Assembly: GCA_964473995.1 (NCBI GenBank)
Contig: CAYYRB010000023.1
Location: forward strand, 1-36,178
DNA length: 36,178 nucleotides
Reading direction: 5' to 3'
Origin: JAKRSD01 sp964473995
Lineage (GTDB): Bacteria; Bacteroidota; Bacteroidia; CAIKAF01
The notes under the pieces are model-generated. The model ran no database searches. It saw only the letters and a program-made list of their open reading frames with translations, and was not told the DNA's origin. Every line of letters starts with the position of its first letter. Within the stretch, counting starts at the first letter, position 1. Positions 1 to 7,595 of this stretch are shown here, piece by piece. The translations under genes were made by a program, and so were the position numbers.

Positions 1-293
1 AGCAGACTAATCATTCCGCAAACGGCATTGGGAAAGCGCGCGGCGAATTCATTTATGCCGAAGATATGCATGCTCAACACCTGCATCCAGATAAACAGGG
101 GCGGTTTTTCCCAGAAAGGCTCGAAATTAATCTGCGGCCGGAGGTAATCCCCCGTGAGGATCATTTCTCTCGCTATTTCCGCAAAGTTGATTTCGTCCCA
201 GTCGAACAGATGTAACCCGCCTAAAAAAGGCACGAAGAAGATTCCCGATAAAATCAGGATGCTCAATCGGTTTTGGAAATCTCGGCTCAGCAA
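1..293 (-). CDS. GT39/ArnT-like membrane glycosyltransferase, N-terminal fragment
   Basis: Only the first ~98 codons lie in the window; the rest is beyond base 1. The reading reveals a first transmembrane helix, then DWDEINFAEIAREM, then FEPFWEKPPLFIW and a following hydrophobic stretch. This is the N-terminal signature of the PMT/ArnT (GT39/GT83) polyprenyl-phosphate-sugar glycosyltransferases, in which the acidic pair of the first periplasmic loop (here DWDE) is catalytic. Such enzymes move a sugar from a lipid carrier onto lipid A, protein or glycan at the outer face of the inner membrane. No ATG is available: the frame is open back to a TGA at 396-398, and a TTG at 291-293 is the most plausible start, though a rarer upstream start cannot be excluded. 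A near-consensus -7 element (7 of 8) lies at 319-326. The acceptor cannot be inferred. Confidence 0.72.
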   Translation of the reverse strand, partial: MLSRDFQNRLSILILSGIFFVPFLGGLHLFDWDEINFAEIAREMILTGDYLRPQINFEPFWEKPPLFIWMQVLSMHIFGINEFAARFPNAVCGMISL

Positions 294-488
294 GGGACTT
301 TTTTTGATGAATAAAAAGCTAAAATAGAAAATTGCCCGCGAAAATAGCGTTTCGGGTGGACTTGCCGGGTTATTTAGCCTTATCTCCTTTAGGCATCACG
401 GGATTTTGGAATTGAGGAGGTCTGTCATTTTGGCTGATTTAAGGAATGATTCTTTTGGTTTTTTTCAAAAAAATAGTCCGGCGCACCT

Positions 489-517
489 TTTGTGATGAGA
501 GGAGTTGACTATTTTTG
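489..517 (+). promoter_or_regulatory. Promoter of trxA (Bacteroidetes type)
   Basis: A -7 element TATTTTTG at 510-517 matches the Bacteroidetes consensus TAnnTTTG. A -33 TTTG lies at 489-492, with a 17-nt spacer. Transcription should start near 523, giving a leader of about 25 nt before the ATG at 547. Confidence 0.65.
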
Positions 518-546
518 CAGACAACATCAACATCAAAAATAAATTT

Positions 547-864
547 ATGGCTTTACAATTCACTGACGCCAATTTTGAGGAATTGGTAAAAAAATCGGAT
601 AAACCTGTTTTGGTTGACTTTTGGGCGGAATGGTGCGGACCATGTAAAATGATCGGTCCCGTGGTAGAAGAATTGGCCAAAGAATACGACGGACGCGCCG
701 TAATAGGTAAAGTGAATGTGGATGAAAATCCGGGTATAAGTATGGAATTCGGAATCCGCTCCATCCCCACGTTGTTGTTCTTCAAAAATGGGCAGATTGT
801 TGACCGTCATGTAGGGGTAACCGGTAAAGACGTGTTGGCCAAAAAATTAGACGCTCAAATGTAA
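547..864 (+). CDS. trxA: Thioredoxin
   Basis: A 105-residue cytoplasmic thioredoxin that reduces protein disulfides through a WCGPCK active site (FWAEWCGPCKM). The cis-proline loop (RSIPTLLFF) and the final G-x-T-G region are present, and the length is that of a classical single-domain thioredoxin. The frame is open 14 codons upstream through non-standard starts, but those codons overlap the promoter element, so the ATG at 547 (MALQFTDANFEEL) is chosen. The gene is monocistronic, with a clear promoter upstream and a strong intrinsic terminator at 888-916. A second, shorter thioredoxin is encoded at 4744-5049 in a different context, so this copy is the likely general housekeeping thioredoxin. 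Confidence 0.93.
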   Translation: MALQFTDANFEELVKKSDKPVLVDFWAEWCGPCKMIGPVVEELAKEYDGRAVIGKVNVDENPGISMEFGIRSIPTLLFFKNGQIVDRHVGVTGKDVLAKKLDAQM

Positions 865-887
865 TTCCAGATAACTGATTTTTGATC

Positions 888-916
888 AAGCCCTCTTTAC
901 GGAGGGCTTTTTTTTT
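888..916 (+). terminator. Intrinsic terminator of trxA
   Basis: An inverted repeat AAGCCCTC / GGAGGGCTT with loop TTTAC is followed by an unbroken run of nine T (908-916). It sits 23 bases after the trxA stop. Confidence 0.9.
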
Positions 917-1003
917 GCCCACATTTCGGCTGAACTTTCCCCAAGTTTAATTGAATTAAAAGGTACACGAGATTTTTGAAAAGGAGACTATCAAACGGGC
1001 GTA

Positions 1004-1615
1004 TTACTCGATTCCGCTTTTTTCAGCCCCTGTTTTTCGGCCTGTTTTCTCTATTTTTCGGGCCATTCCATTTAGCAGGAAATCAGTAAATAAATCCGCA
1101 TCCTTGGCCGATAAGCTACCTTTTACGGAAAAAGCTTCGCTTACCGTGTAAAGGGCCGAGGCTAATTTGTCTGCCTCTTTTTTTAATTCTTCAGATTTTA
1201 CCGCCTGACTTAAGATGTCTTTTAGAAAAGCAATTTCCTGCTTTTTTATTTTTCCCAGCACTTTACTCACGGGTTCTGCTGCGGCAAAAACACCCATATA
1301 ACGGGTTCTGTGCAATATTTTGAAGGGTTCTGAAACGCTGCCTTTCTCGCTTAGGTAAACCCGGATTGAGCCTTTCAGTGAGCTTTTCTTACTCATCTTT
1401 CTTTTCAATACTTGTTGGAAAGCACCGTACTGCATCAGAACAAGCTCGGCATAAAGCTCCTCTTTGTTTGTGAAATAATAATACAGTGAGGTTTTGTTCA
1501 TGCCCGCAGCTCTTCCTAAATCCTCCAGGGTGGTTTTTTCAGGGCCGATTTTTTCGAATACACCTTGTGCGGCGCGGAGTATTTTTTCACGCACTAATTC
1601 TTTTTTCAAAGCCAT
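1004..1615 (-). CDS. TetR/AcrR-family transcriptional regulator
   Basis: A 203-residue one-component repressor. Residues ~8-58 form the TetR helix-turn-helix domain: REKILRAAQGVFEKIG, then TTLEDLGRAAGMNKTSLYYYF and NKEELYAEL, a textbook match to the family. The remainder is the variable all-helical ligand-binding and dimerisation domain, which gives no clue to the ligand. A long perfect palindrome at 1644-1670 lies immediately upstream across its promoter, so self-repression is likely. The neighbouring gene upstream (CHU_C surface protein) reads the same way but stops at 1712, so it is not driven by this promoter. No other gene in the window carries an obvious copy of the palindrome, so its regulon beyond itself is unknown. 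Confidence 0.9.
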   Translation of the reverse strand: MALKKELVREKILRAAQGVFEKIGPEKTTLEDLGRAAGMNKTSLYYYFTNKEELYAELVLMQYGAFQQVLKRKMSKKSSLKGSIRVYLSEKGSVSEPFKILHRTRYMGVFAAAEPVSKVLGKIKKQEIAFLKDILSQAVKSEELKKEADKLASALYTVSEAFSVKGSLSAKDADLFTDFLLNGMARKIEKTGRKTGAEKSGIE

Positions 1616-1632
1616 GACTTTTTTTATTTTTT

Positions 1633-1640
1633 CAAAAATA
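1633..1640 (-). promoter_or_regulatory. -7 element of the tetR promoter
   Basis: TATTTTTG on the minus strand matches TAnnTTTG. The -33 region would fall inside the palindrome at 1644-1670. Confidence 0.5.
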
Positions 1641-1643
1641 ATG

Positions 1644-1670
1644 AATATTCCAACAAATTGTTGGAATATT
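1644..1670. promoter_or_regulatory. Palindromic operator of the TetR regulator
   Basis: A perfect 27-bp palindrome with half-site AATATTCCAACAA around a single central base. It ends 3 bp from the -7 element and covers the -33 region, so a bound TetR dimer would block RNA polymerase. That the adjacent TetR protein binds it is inferred from position and from how TetR-family operators usually look. Confidence 0.75.
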
Positions 1671-1711
1671 TGAAAAAGGAATGTTGTGTTTTATTTCTTT
1701 TGCGAGAGCAT

Positions 1712-4582
1712 TTACCGGGTTAGCGTAACCGATCCGCTTTTTTCAATATAATCGTCCGGATCTCCGCAAGCCGGTTTTACGCGCATGAAATAAAAATAGA
1801 CACCATCCCGGTTATTCCCGCCGTCCCAAAATTCGGTTGGATTATTGGTAGAGAATACCACTGCCCCCCAGCGGTTCAGAATGCTGAATTCATAACTGTC
1901 GTATTCAGTCAGTGGGAATTCCACTGTCATGATGTCATTTATGTTATCTCCGTTGGGTGTGAAAATGTTGGGCACGATAATTTCATTCTGGTTTAGTGTG
2001 ATATTTAGCGTAACCACCTGAGCTGAATCACTGATGGAACAGCCTGAAGAATCCGTGGCCGTCGCATAATAAACACCGGGAGCCAGATTGCTGATAATCG
2101 GCGTGTTTTCTCCCGTACTCCAAGAATAGGTGTAAGGGGGTGTACCGCCCACCACTTTAGCCTCGATGGCCCCCGCATTGGTTTGATCGCAGGTGTTATC
2201 CGTAATATCCAGCAATAGGGCCAGTTCGGCGGGCTCTTCAATCAGAACCTGCAGGTTTTGGCTGCAGTTATTCGCATCCGTCACCGTAAGTTCATAAATA
2301 CCTCCGGAAACAGCGGAAAGATTTTGGGTTACTGCTCCGTTGTTCCATGAGAAGCTGAGAGGAGGCGTGCCCCCGGAAACATCAATCTGGGCAAAGCCGT
2401 CAGACGCGCCGAAGCAGGATACACTGCCTGCGTTCTCCTCGGTCAATGTCAGCAGCGGACTTACTGAAACGGAGACCGTGTCCGAATAGACGCATCCGAA
2501 ATTATCGGTACCGAAAACCCAATAAAGGGCCGTGGAAGAAACGGTTATGGTTGGAGCGGTATTTCCCGTGCTCCAAAAATACGATGCAAAACCGGCTGTT
2601 GCGGTAAGTTGAGCGGAACCTCCGTTACAAATCGCCAAATCGTTCCCCAGATCCAGCGGAGGAACCGGGAAGTTGGATATAATTACCTCATCGCTCTGCT
2701 GACATCCGTTTCCATCCGATACGGTAACGCTGTAAGTGCCCGGTTGGGTTACGGAAATGATCTGGTCTATGGCGCCCGTATTCCATGCGTAAGCCGGATA
2801 TCCGGCCCCTGGATTCAGAATTACGGGATCTCCGGGGCAAACCGTAGTATCAGATCCCAAATCAGGAATGGGTAGTGAATTTATTGTTACCGTTGTATTT
2901 GTCTGGTAGGAACAGTTGTTTAGGTCGGTAACGTTCAGGTTTATGTTGCCCGCCGAATTCACCGGAAAGAGTTGTCCTCCCGAAACGGAATTCCACAGAT
3001 AGGAAACGAATCCTGCACCCGCATCTAAGGTGTCTGCACTTCCGTCGCAAATTGCTAGAGTTGGAGGTAGGGCAGGGGTCAGATCGGGATATTCCGAAAC
3101 GGAAATGGTGTCTTTCCCCTGGCATCCGAAATTATCAATGACCGTAACAAAGTAGTTGCCTGCCTGCGATACGCCTATGGTGGAAGTAGTTGCTCCGTTG
3201 CTCCAGAAATAAAAATTGCCCGGGCCTGCATTCAAGGTGAAAGAGGCATTGTTGCATAAAGTGGTATCATTTCCCAGATTCACTGAGGGGCCGGGAAGAA
3301 CATTCACCACCATGGTATCCGTTTTGGCGCAATTGGCGGCATCGGTAACGGTAAGTACGTAGGTGGTGGTTACCGTGGGATTGGCTACCGGATTAGCCAC
3401 GGTAGGATTTGAAAGTGAAACCGCGGGGCTCCAGCTGTAGGTATAACCCGGATTTCCTCCCACTGCTGCCGGATTTCCTCCAAGCGGAATGCCGATTCCC
3501 AGGCAGGTAAATAAATCCGATCCGGCATTCGCATTAACGATAACCGCCGGGTTTTCTGAAATACTCAGGGTAAATGTGCCCATATCCATCGCTGCCGCAC
3601 CGTCAACGACCACACGGTAGGTCCCTGGAGTACAAAGAGGCACGTTGATTTCGGAGGTTTGGGCGCAGAAATCATCGTTAAACTCGAGAACGTTGCAATT
3701 CGCATCCAACAGATACAATGCGGTATTGAAGTTTGCGGCGGCGCACAGGGAAATGCGCAGACCAACTCCCTGGGTTACCGTAAATTCATAAAACACATCG
3801 TTTCCCGGGCTATTCGGCAAGTTATTCGAATAGCATTCGTTGCTGTTGAAATGGCTGATCGGGCTGAATCCTGCAGCCACCGAACCGAGGGAAATGGCAT
3901 CGTTGCAGGAAGTCCCTTTGGTGTAGCGCCAAAAAGACTCTATGCGTGGCTGGTAAAAGTTGTTGCCACAACCCGATCCGATCACGTATCCATGGTTATA
4001 CCATTGGCAGGGCGGGCCCAGTCGGTAGGGCATATTGGTTTTAAAGGGTTGTGCATCGCATCGGAAATCATCTCCCTCATTCAACCCTATACATACTCCG
4101 AAAACAGGAAGGCCGCAGCACTGGGGCGCATTGTAATCGCAGCGGGTCCCGTTTGAGCAAAAGCCCAGCAATTGGTCAGAGTTGTTGTCGTCCTCCCAGG
4201 CATCCAACCGCAGATCAAAAAATTGGGGAACTGCTGCCGTAGGATAGGTGTAATTGAATAAAACAGAATTAAAATCGGTGGATAATCCGGGAGGTGAGAA
4301 GTCATCGGTAAGGCAGTTTCCTCCAACCCATCCCTGACCGTCTAAGTTGGCCTGGTCTCTCACCCAAACTTTGTAGGAAAGTTCATCGGGAGCAAAACCC
4401 ACACCCAGTAAGCCTTCATCGGTAGATTGAAAGGTGGTATTAAAATCCCTTACTTTTACCTGAAGTTGAATGGGTCCATCATTAAATGTTTGAGCCACTG
4501 CGCCTGTACTGATTCCGAGAAAAATTACCGGTATCCATTTTTTCATCAGCGAACGATTTGATGGTAAAACAAGTTTTTTCAT
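1712..4582 (-). CDS. Large secreted surface protein with SprB repeats and gliding-type C-terminal domain
   Basis: A 956-residue exported protein. Residues 1-31 are a signal peptide (cleavage after AVAQ); a second Met at residue 13 (MKKWIPVIF) is an alternative start. Residues ~35-225 form a Cys-rich region of unknown fold. Residues ~226-345 look like a PPC-type beta domain (VFYEFTV, CTPGTYRVVVDG). Residues ~350-708 hold about five Ig/PKD-like repeats; the last four share the pattern LGND..LC, WS.G, G.Y.V.V.D..GC. Residues ~712-784 and ~790-855 are SprB repeats (SCFGASDG, GGTPPLSFSW). Residues ~868-956 are the gliding-motility-associated C-terminal domain (IFTPNGDNIND, ILNRWG, FWDG, DGVYFY), a signal for type IX secretion and surface attachment. 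A role in adhesion or matrix is inferred; no catalytic domain is visible. A -7 element lies at 4620-4627. Confidence 0.88.
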   Translation of the reverse strand: MKKLVLPSNRSLMKKWIPVIFLGISTGAVAQTFNDGPIQLQVKVRDFNTTFQSTDEGLLGVGFAPDELSYKVWVRDQANLDGQGWVGGNCLTDDFSPPGLSTDFNSVLFNYTYPTAAVPQFFDLRLDAWEDDNNSDQLLGFCSNGTRCDYNAPQCCGLPVFGVCIGLNEGDDFRCDAQPFKTNMPYRLGPPCQWYNHGYVIGSGCGNNFYQPRIESFWRYTKGTSCNDAISLGSVAAGFSPISHFNSNECYSNNLPNSPGNDVFYEFTVTQGVGLRISLCAAANFNTALYLLDANCNVLEFNDDFCAQTSEINVPLCTPGTYRVVVDGAAAMDMGTFTLSISENPAVIVNANAGSDLFTCLGIGIPLGGNPAAVGGNPGYTYSWSPAVSLSNPTVANPVANPTVTTTYVLTVTDAANCAKTDTMVVNVLPGPSVNLGNDTTLCNNASFTLNAGPGNFYFWSNGATTSTIGVSQAGNYFVTVIDNFGCQGKDTISVSEYPDLTPALPPTLAICDGSADTLDAGAGFVSYLWNSVSGGQLFPVNSAGNINLNVTDLNNCSYQTNTTVTINSLPIPDLGSDTTVCPGDPVILNPGAGYPAYAWNTGAIDQIISVTQPGTYSVTVSDGNGCQQSDEVIISNFPVPPLDLGNDLAICNGGSAQLTATAGFASYFWSTGNTAPTITVSSTALYWVFGTDNFGCVYSDTVSVSVSPLLTLTEENAGSVSCFGASDGFAQIDVSGGTPPLSFSWNNGAVTQNLSAVSGGIYELTVTDANNCSQNLQVLIEEPAELALLLDITDNTCDQTNAGAIEAKVVGGTPPYTYSWSTGENTPIISNLAPGVYYATATDSSGCSISDSAQVVTLNITLNQNEIIVPNIFTPNGDNINDIMTVEFPLTEYDSYEFSILNRWGAVVFSTNNPTEFWDGGNNRDGVYFYFMRVKPACGDPDDYIEKSGSVTLTR

Positions 4583-4619
4583 ATTAGGATGTGATAAGCA
4601 AAAAAGCCTATTTGCAATT

Positions 4620-4627
4620 CAAAGATA
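4620..4627 (-). promoter_or_regulatory. -7 element upstream of the CHU_C surface protein
   Basis: TATCTTTG on the minus strand fits TAnnTTTG, 37 nt before the start codon. No TTG lies at the usual -33 distance. Confidence 0.45.
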
Positions 4628-4743
4628 ATACTCCGAATCGATTTTTTGCCGGATACCGACAATAGTCAAGAACCTACTTGTTCAAGGGCTTATTTTCTAC
4701 CCCGGAATAGGGATTGATGTATATTGTTTTTTTGGATTTCTAT

Positions 4744-5049
4744 TCAGCAGTGGCTCAATAACTCCCGCTGTAATTCCTGCAGGCTGAGCACGCCTGATTT
4801 TCTCCAGACGGTTTCCCCTTTTTTGAAAATGATAAAAGTGGGCACTCCCCGTATACCGTAATGGGTAGCGGCATTGGGGTTGTGATCTACGTTGATTTTT
4901 ATCACCTTGAATTTACCTTCGGCCTTTCCTGCTAACTCTTCCAACACCGGTACCATCATTTTGCAAGGCCCGCACCAATCGGCATAAAAATCAACCAATA
5001 CGGGCGTTTCGCTTGATATTAAATCCGAAAATGACCGTTTTTTGCTCAT
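4744..5049 (-). CDS. Thioredoxin family protein (rhodanese-linked)
   Basis: A 101-residue thioredoxin with active site DWCGPCKM and cis-proline loop GVPTFIIF; there is no signal peptide, so it should act in the cytoplasm. It is the last gene of a three-gene operon: its ATG lies 4 bases after the rhodanese stop, indicating translational coupling. Co-expression with a single-domain rhodanese suggests that it reduces the persulfide or disulfide formed on the rhodanese cysteine, or another sulfur-relay partner. This is inferred from context. It ends with ...LLSHC, a C-terminal cysteine absent from the stand-alone thioredoxin at 547-864. Confidence 0.88.
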   Translation of the reverse strand: MSKKRSFSDLISSETPVLVDFYADWCGPCKMMVPVLEELAGKAEGKFKVIKINVDHNPNAATHYGIRGVPTFIIFKKGETVWRKSGVLSLQELQRELLSHC

Positions 5050-5053
5050 GGGT

Positions 5054-5362
5054 TTATTTTTTTAGTTGGTTTACCCGGCTCCAGCTTCCTCCGTTCATTG
5101 CCTTAAATCCTGCCGAATTTAATATTTTTTGGGCACTTGAACTCCGCATTCCCGAAGCACAGCAAGTGACTATGGGTTGGTCTTTTTTTAATTTCCCCAT
5201 GGAGGTGCTCAGTTTGTCCAAGGGCATGTTGATGGAACCTTTTACATGTCCACTCTTGTATTCGCCGGGTGTTCGTACATCTACGATGAGTGCACCATCC
5301 CGGATCCAATTTTCCAATTCATTGTTCTTTCCGCCAAAAAGTGTTCTGATTAATGATATCAT
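5054..5362 (-). CDS. Single-domain rhodanese-like protein
   Basis: A 102-residue rhodanese domain with no second domain. Diagnostic motifs are DVRTPGEYKSGHVKGSINMP and the active-site loop CCASGMRS, whose second Cys (CASGMRS, form CxxGxR) is the expected persulfide-carrying cysteine. Length and motifs match the small cytoplasmic rhodaneses that transfer sulfane sulfur. It begins 13 bases after the DUF6132-like gene and is followed 4 bases later by a thioredoxin, an arrangement that fits a sulfur-transfer or detoxification unit. The sulfur donor and acceptor cannot be told from sequence. Confidence 0.9.
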   Translation of the reverse strand: MISLIRTLFGGKNNELENWIRDGALIVDVRTPGEYKSGHVKGSINMPLDKLSTSMGKLKKDQPIVTCCASGMRSSSAQKILNSAGFKAMNGGSWSRVNQLKK

Positions 5363-5375
5363 ACAGCCGTTTTTT

Positions 5376-5597
5376 TTAATTTGATGCAGCGTTTTTGTCT
5401 TCCTTTATGAATAAATGCTCAAAAGACGACGTGAATAAATAGCCCAAAAGAAATCCGTACCCCGTAATCAGGTATTTATTTGAACGAATCGCGCATCCTT
5501 CCGTGCATCCGTAAAATTTCCAATAAGCAAAACCGGCAATTGCGCCGACAAACCCGATGACGATCCGCAGCAAAAGTCTTTTACGATTCAAATTCAT
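5376..5597 (-). CDS. Small two-helix membrane protein (DUF6132-like)
   Basis: A 73-residue protein with two predicted transmembrane helices, VIGFVGAIAGFAYWKF and YLITGYGFLLGYLF, separated by a short loop with GCTEGCAIRSN. The two-Cys loop between two helices resembles the DUF6132 family of Bacteroidetes, often found beside rhodanese and thioredoxin genes; this assignment is from memory of the family pattern. The frame is open 24 codons further upstream, but the ATG at 5597 (MNLNRKRLLLR) lies downstream of the promoter element at 5619-5626 and is preferred. It is the first gene of the rhodanese-thioredoxin operon. A role in membrane sulfur or sulfide handling is speculative. Confidence 0.75.
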   Translation of the reverse strand: MNLNRKRLLLRIVIGFVGAIAGFAYWKFYGCTEGCAIRSNKYLITGYGFLLGYLFTSSFEHLFIKEDKNAASN

Positions 5598-5618
5598 AAG
5601 TGAAACAACTTGACTCCG

Positions 5619-5626
5619 CAAAGGTA
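5619..5626 (-). promoter_or_regulatory. -7 element of the DUF6132-rhodanese-thioredoxin operon
   Basis: TACCTTTG on the minus strand matches TAnnTTTG, 21 nt before the chosen start. A palindrome at 5649-5662 lies 22 bp upstream, in the -33 region. Confidence 0.5.
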
Positions 5627-5648
5627 TGGCGGCTTCCCTGCGCTTCCG

Positions 5649-5662
5649 GTAACCCGGGTTAC
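5649..5662. promoter_or_regulatory. 14-bp perfect palindrome, possible operator
   Basis: GTAACCCGGGTTAC is perfectly self-complementary and lies between the aminotransferase stop and the -7 element of the rhodanese operon. The position suits an operator, but no regulator is assigned. Confidence 0.35.
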
Positions 5663-5685
5663 AAATCAAAAAGTTTTCTGGGTAA

Positions 5686-6882
5686 TCAGCCTAATTTAGC
5701 TAATGCGCCTTTGATTCGGGTGATGGCTTTCTCAATATCCTGCTCTGATGCGGCATATGAAATTCGGATATGGTTGTCCATGCCGAACGCTCCACCCGGT
5801 GTGATGGCCACGTGTGCTTCATGAATCAGATACATGCAAAGGTCTTTGGAGTTTTCAATTCTTTTCCCGTGGCCTGTTTTTCCAAAGTAGGCGGAAACCT
5901 CAGGGAAAATGTAGAAAGCGCCGTCGGGCAGATTGGTTTTCATGCCCGGAATATCGTTCAACAGATGTAAGGCTAAATCTCTTCTTTTTTTGAAAGCATC
6001 CCGCATAAAACCCGTAGCCTCCCCGGGGTCGGCCATAAGTGCCGCGATGGCGGCCCGTTGGGTTATGGAACAGGTGGCCGATGTATATTGCCCCTGAATT
6101 TTAGTGCAGGCAGCCGCTATTGTTTCGTGGGCGGCCAGATATCCGAGTCGCCATCCGGTCATGGCAAATCCTTTAGATAATCCATTTACGGTAATCACCC
6201 GGTCTTTGATGGTATCAAACGAGGCGAGGGACCGGGAGGGTTTTCCGAAGTTGATTAATTCATAAATCTCGTCCGATATGATGAACACGTGTGGATTTCG
6301 CTCAATCACCTCTGCCCAGCCCTGTAATTCATCGTCAGTCCAGACGCTTCCCGTGGGATTGCACGGACTGCTGAAGATGATTAGTTTTGTTTTCGGGTTG
6401 ATGCAATTTTCCAAATCGGCTGCCGAGGGCTTAAAGTTTTTCTCTATTCCCGCCTCCAGCATTACCGGAGTTCCTCCGGCATAAGCGACCATTTCTTTAT
6501 AACTCACCCAATAGGGCACGGGTAAAATCACCTCATCACCTTCACTCACCAACGCAAAAACGGCATTGGCAATGGACTGTTTGGCTCCGGTAGACACGAC
6601 GATGTTGGCGGGTGAATATGAGAGTTGGTTGTCTCTTTTCAATTTATGGCATACTGCTTCCAGAAGTTCCTTATATCCCGCCACCGGCGTGTAGTGCGAA
6701 AAATTTTTCCTGATGGCATCGATAGCCGCTTCTTTGATGAATTCAGGCGTATCGAAATCGGGTTCGCCCAAACTCATATTAATCACATCCAGGCCTTTTT
6801 CTTTCAATTCGCGGCTCAATCTGGCCATCGCCAGAGTTTCACTTTCTCCGAGCAGATCTACTTTTTTTGATAAAATGGACAT
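5686..6882 (-). CDS. Class I/II PLP-dependent aminotransferase (aspartate aminotransferase type)
   Basis: A 398-residue fold-type I aminotransferase that moves an amino group between an amino acid (probably aspartate) and 2-oxoglutarate. Family hallmarks: NMSLGEPDFDTP near the N-terminus, SSPCNPTG (Asn175), SDEIYE (Asp204), and NGLSKGFAMTGWRLGY with the PLP-binding lysine at ~237; a substrate-carboxylate Arg is expected in HIRISYA near the C-terminus. Length and motifs fit the Bacteroidetes 'aspartate aminotransferase' subgroup (AspC-like, subclass Ib), but exact substrate is not decided by sequence. The ATG at 6882 is preferred to an in-frame TTG two codons upstream. It has its own promoter (6928-6959) and is divergent from the gene at 6997. 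Confidence 0.9.
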   Translation of the reverse strand: MSILSKKVDLLGESETLAMARLSRELKEKGLDVINMSLGEPDFDTPEFIKEAAIDAIRKNFSHYTPVAGYKELLEAVCHKLKRDNQLSYSPANIVVSTGAKQSIANAVFALVSEGDEVILPVPYWVSYKEMVAYAGGTPVMLEAGIEKNFKPSAADLENCINPKTKLIIFSSPCNPTGSVWTDDELQGWAEVIERNPHVFIISDEIYELINFGKPSRSLASFDTIKDRVITVNGLSKGFAMTGWRLGYLAAHETIAAACTKIQGQYTSATCSITQRAAIAALMADPGEATGFMRDAFKKRRDLALHLLNDIPGMKTNLPDGAFYIFPEVSAYFGKTGHGKRIENSKDLCMYLIHEAHVAITPGGAFGMDNHIRISYAASEQDIEKAITRIKGALAKLG

Positions 6883-6927
6883 AGGCAAACAATAAAATAT
6901 TCCCAGATGGGGTTTAGTTTATCGGGT

Positions 6928-6959
6928 CAAACGTAAAGGTTTTAACTGAATCGGCAAAA
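6928..6959 (-). promoter_or_regulatory. Promoter of the aminotransferase gene
   Basis: On the minus strand, -33 TTTG at 6956-6959 and -7 TACGTTTG at 6928-6935 are separated by 20 nt. This is a complete Bacteroidetes promoter, giving a leader of about 40 nt. Confidence 0.7.
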
Positions 6960-6996
6960 GAGAGTTTTTGCCCATATTTGCAAAAAAACAAAACAA

Positions 6997-7518
6997 ATGC
7001 AGGAAATAGTTGAATTGCTCAAGTATATAATTCCATCACTCGTAACGGGAGGTCTTGTTTATTATTTGTTTACCGCTTTTTATCGGCGGGAGGAAAGCAA
7101 CCGTATGCTGAAATACAAAACCGAAGTGAATAAAACCACGCTTCCCATTCGCATGCAGGCTTGTGAGCGTCTTACTTTGCTCATGGAACGTATTTCTCCT
7201 GTGACTCTGGTTATGCGCGTGAACACATCCGGCGTGACAGCCAAAATGCTGCATGCCGAATTACTGAAAACCATACGAAGTGAATTTGACCACAATGTTA
7301 CCCAGCAGATTTATGTAAGCCGCACTGCCTGGGAGGCGGTACGCAATGCAAAGGAAGAAACGGTAAAGTTGGTGAATATGGCGGCAAGCCGCATGGATGA
7401 AAACGCCAAAGGAACCGATTTAGCTCAAACCATTCTGGAATTGTCCATGAACCTGAAGACCCTGCCCACGCAAGTCGCCTGCGATGTACTTCGCGAGGAA
7501 ACGGCCCGTTTGTTTTAG
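6997..7518 (+). CDS. Conserved hypothetical membrane-anchored protein
   Basis: A 173-residue protein with one N-terminal transmembrane helix (YIIPSLVTGGLVYYLFTAFY) followed by a charged helical cytoplasmic domain (RREESNRM..., PIRMQACERLTLLMERI, SPVTLVMRV, EFDHNVTQQIYVS, AWEAVRNAKEE). I recognise the pattern from a Bacteroidetes protein of unknown function (I believe DUF7935), found near metallophosphoesterases and housekeeping genes; no function is known. A weak -7-like CATATTTG lies at 6974-6981. It may be co-transcribed with the metallophosphoesterase 77 bases downstream. No enzyme motif is visible. Confidence 0.75.
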   Translation: MQEIVELLKYIIPSLVTGGLVYYLFTAFYRREESNRMLKYKTEVNKTTLPIRMQACERLTLLMERISPVTLVMRVNTSGVTAKMLHAELLKTIRSEFDHNVTQQIYVSRTAWEAVRNAKEETVKLVNMAASRMDENAKGTDLAQTILELSMNLKTLPTQVACDVLREETARLF

Positions 7519-7560
7519 GTCTGCAGAATTGCGACGAAGGCGAACCATATCGTGCTTTTC

Positions 7561-7594
7561 TTGTTTTCTTTCCGTACACGTAAAATTATTTTTG
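7561..7594 (+). promoter_or_regulatory. Possible promoter overlapping the metallophosphoesterase start
   Basis: A -33 TTG at 7561-7563 and -7 TATTTTTG at 7587-7594 are spaced by 23 nt. The -7 element ends 1 base before the TTG start at 7596, so the predicted transcript would begin at or just inside the coding frame. It could be fortuitous. Confidence 0.35.
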
Positions 7595-7595
7595 A

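Noticed and set aside
1004..1670. The TetR regulator as repressor of the RND efflux operon
   Set aside because: The two loci are more than 28 kb apart and their inverted repeats (AATATTCCAACAA type versus GTCCTCA type) are unrelated.
3659..4156. 165-codon open frame antisense to the CHU_C surface protein
   Set aside because: Lies wholly inside a gene with clear signal peptide, repeats and C-terminal domain; the antisense translation shows no domain.
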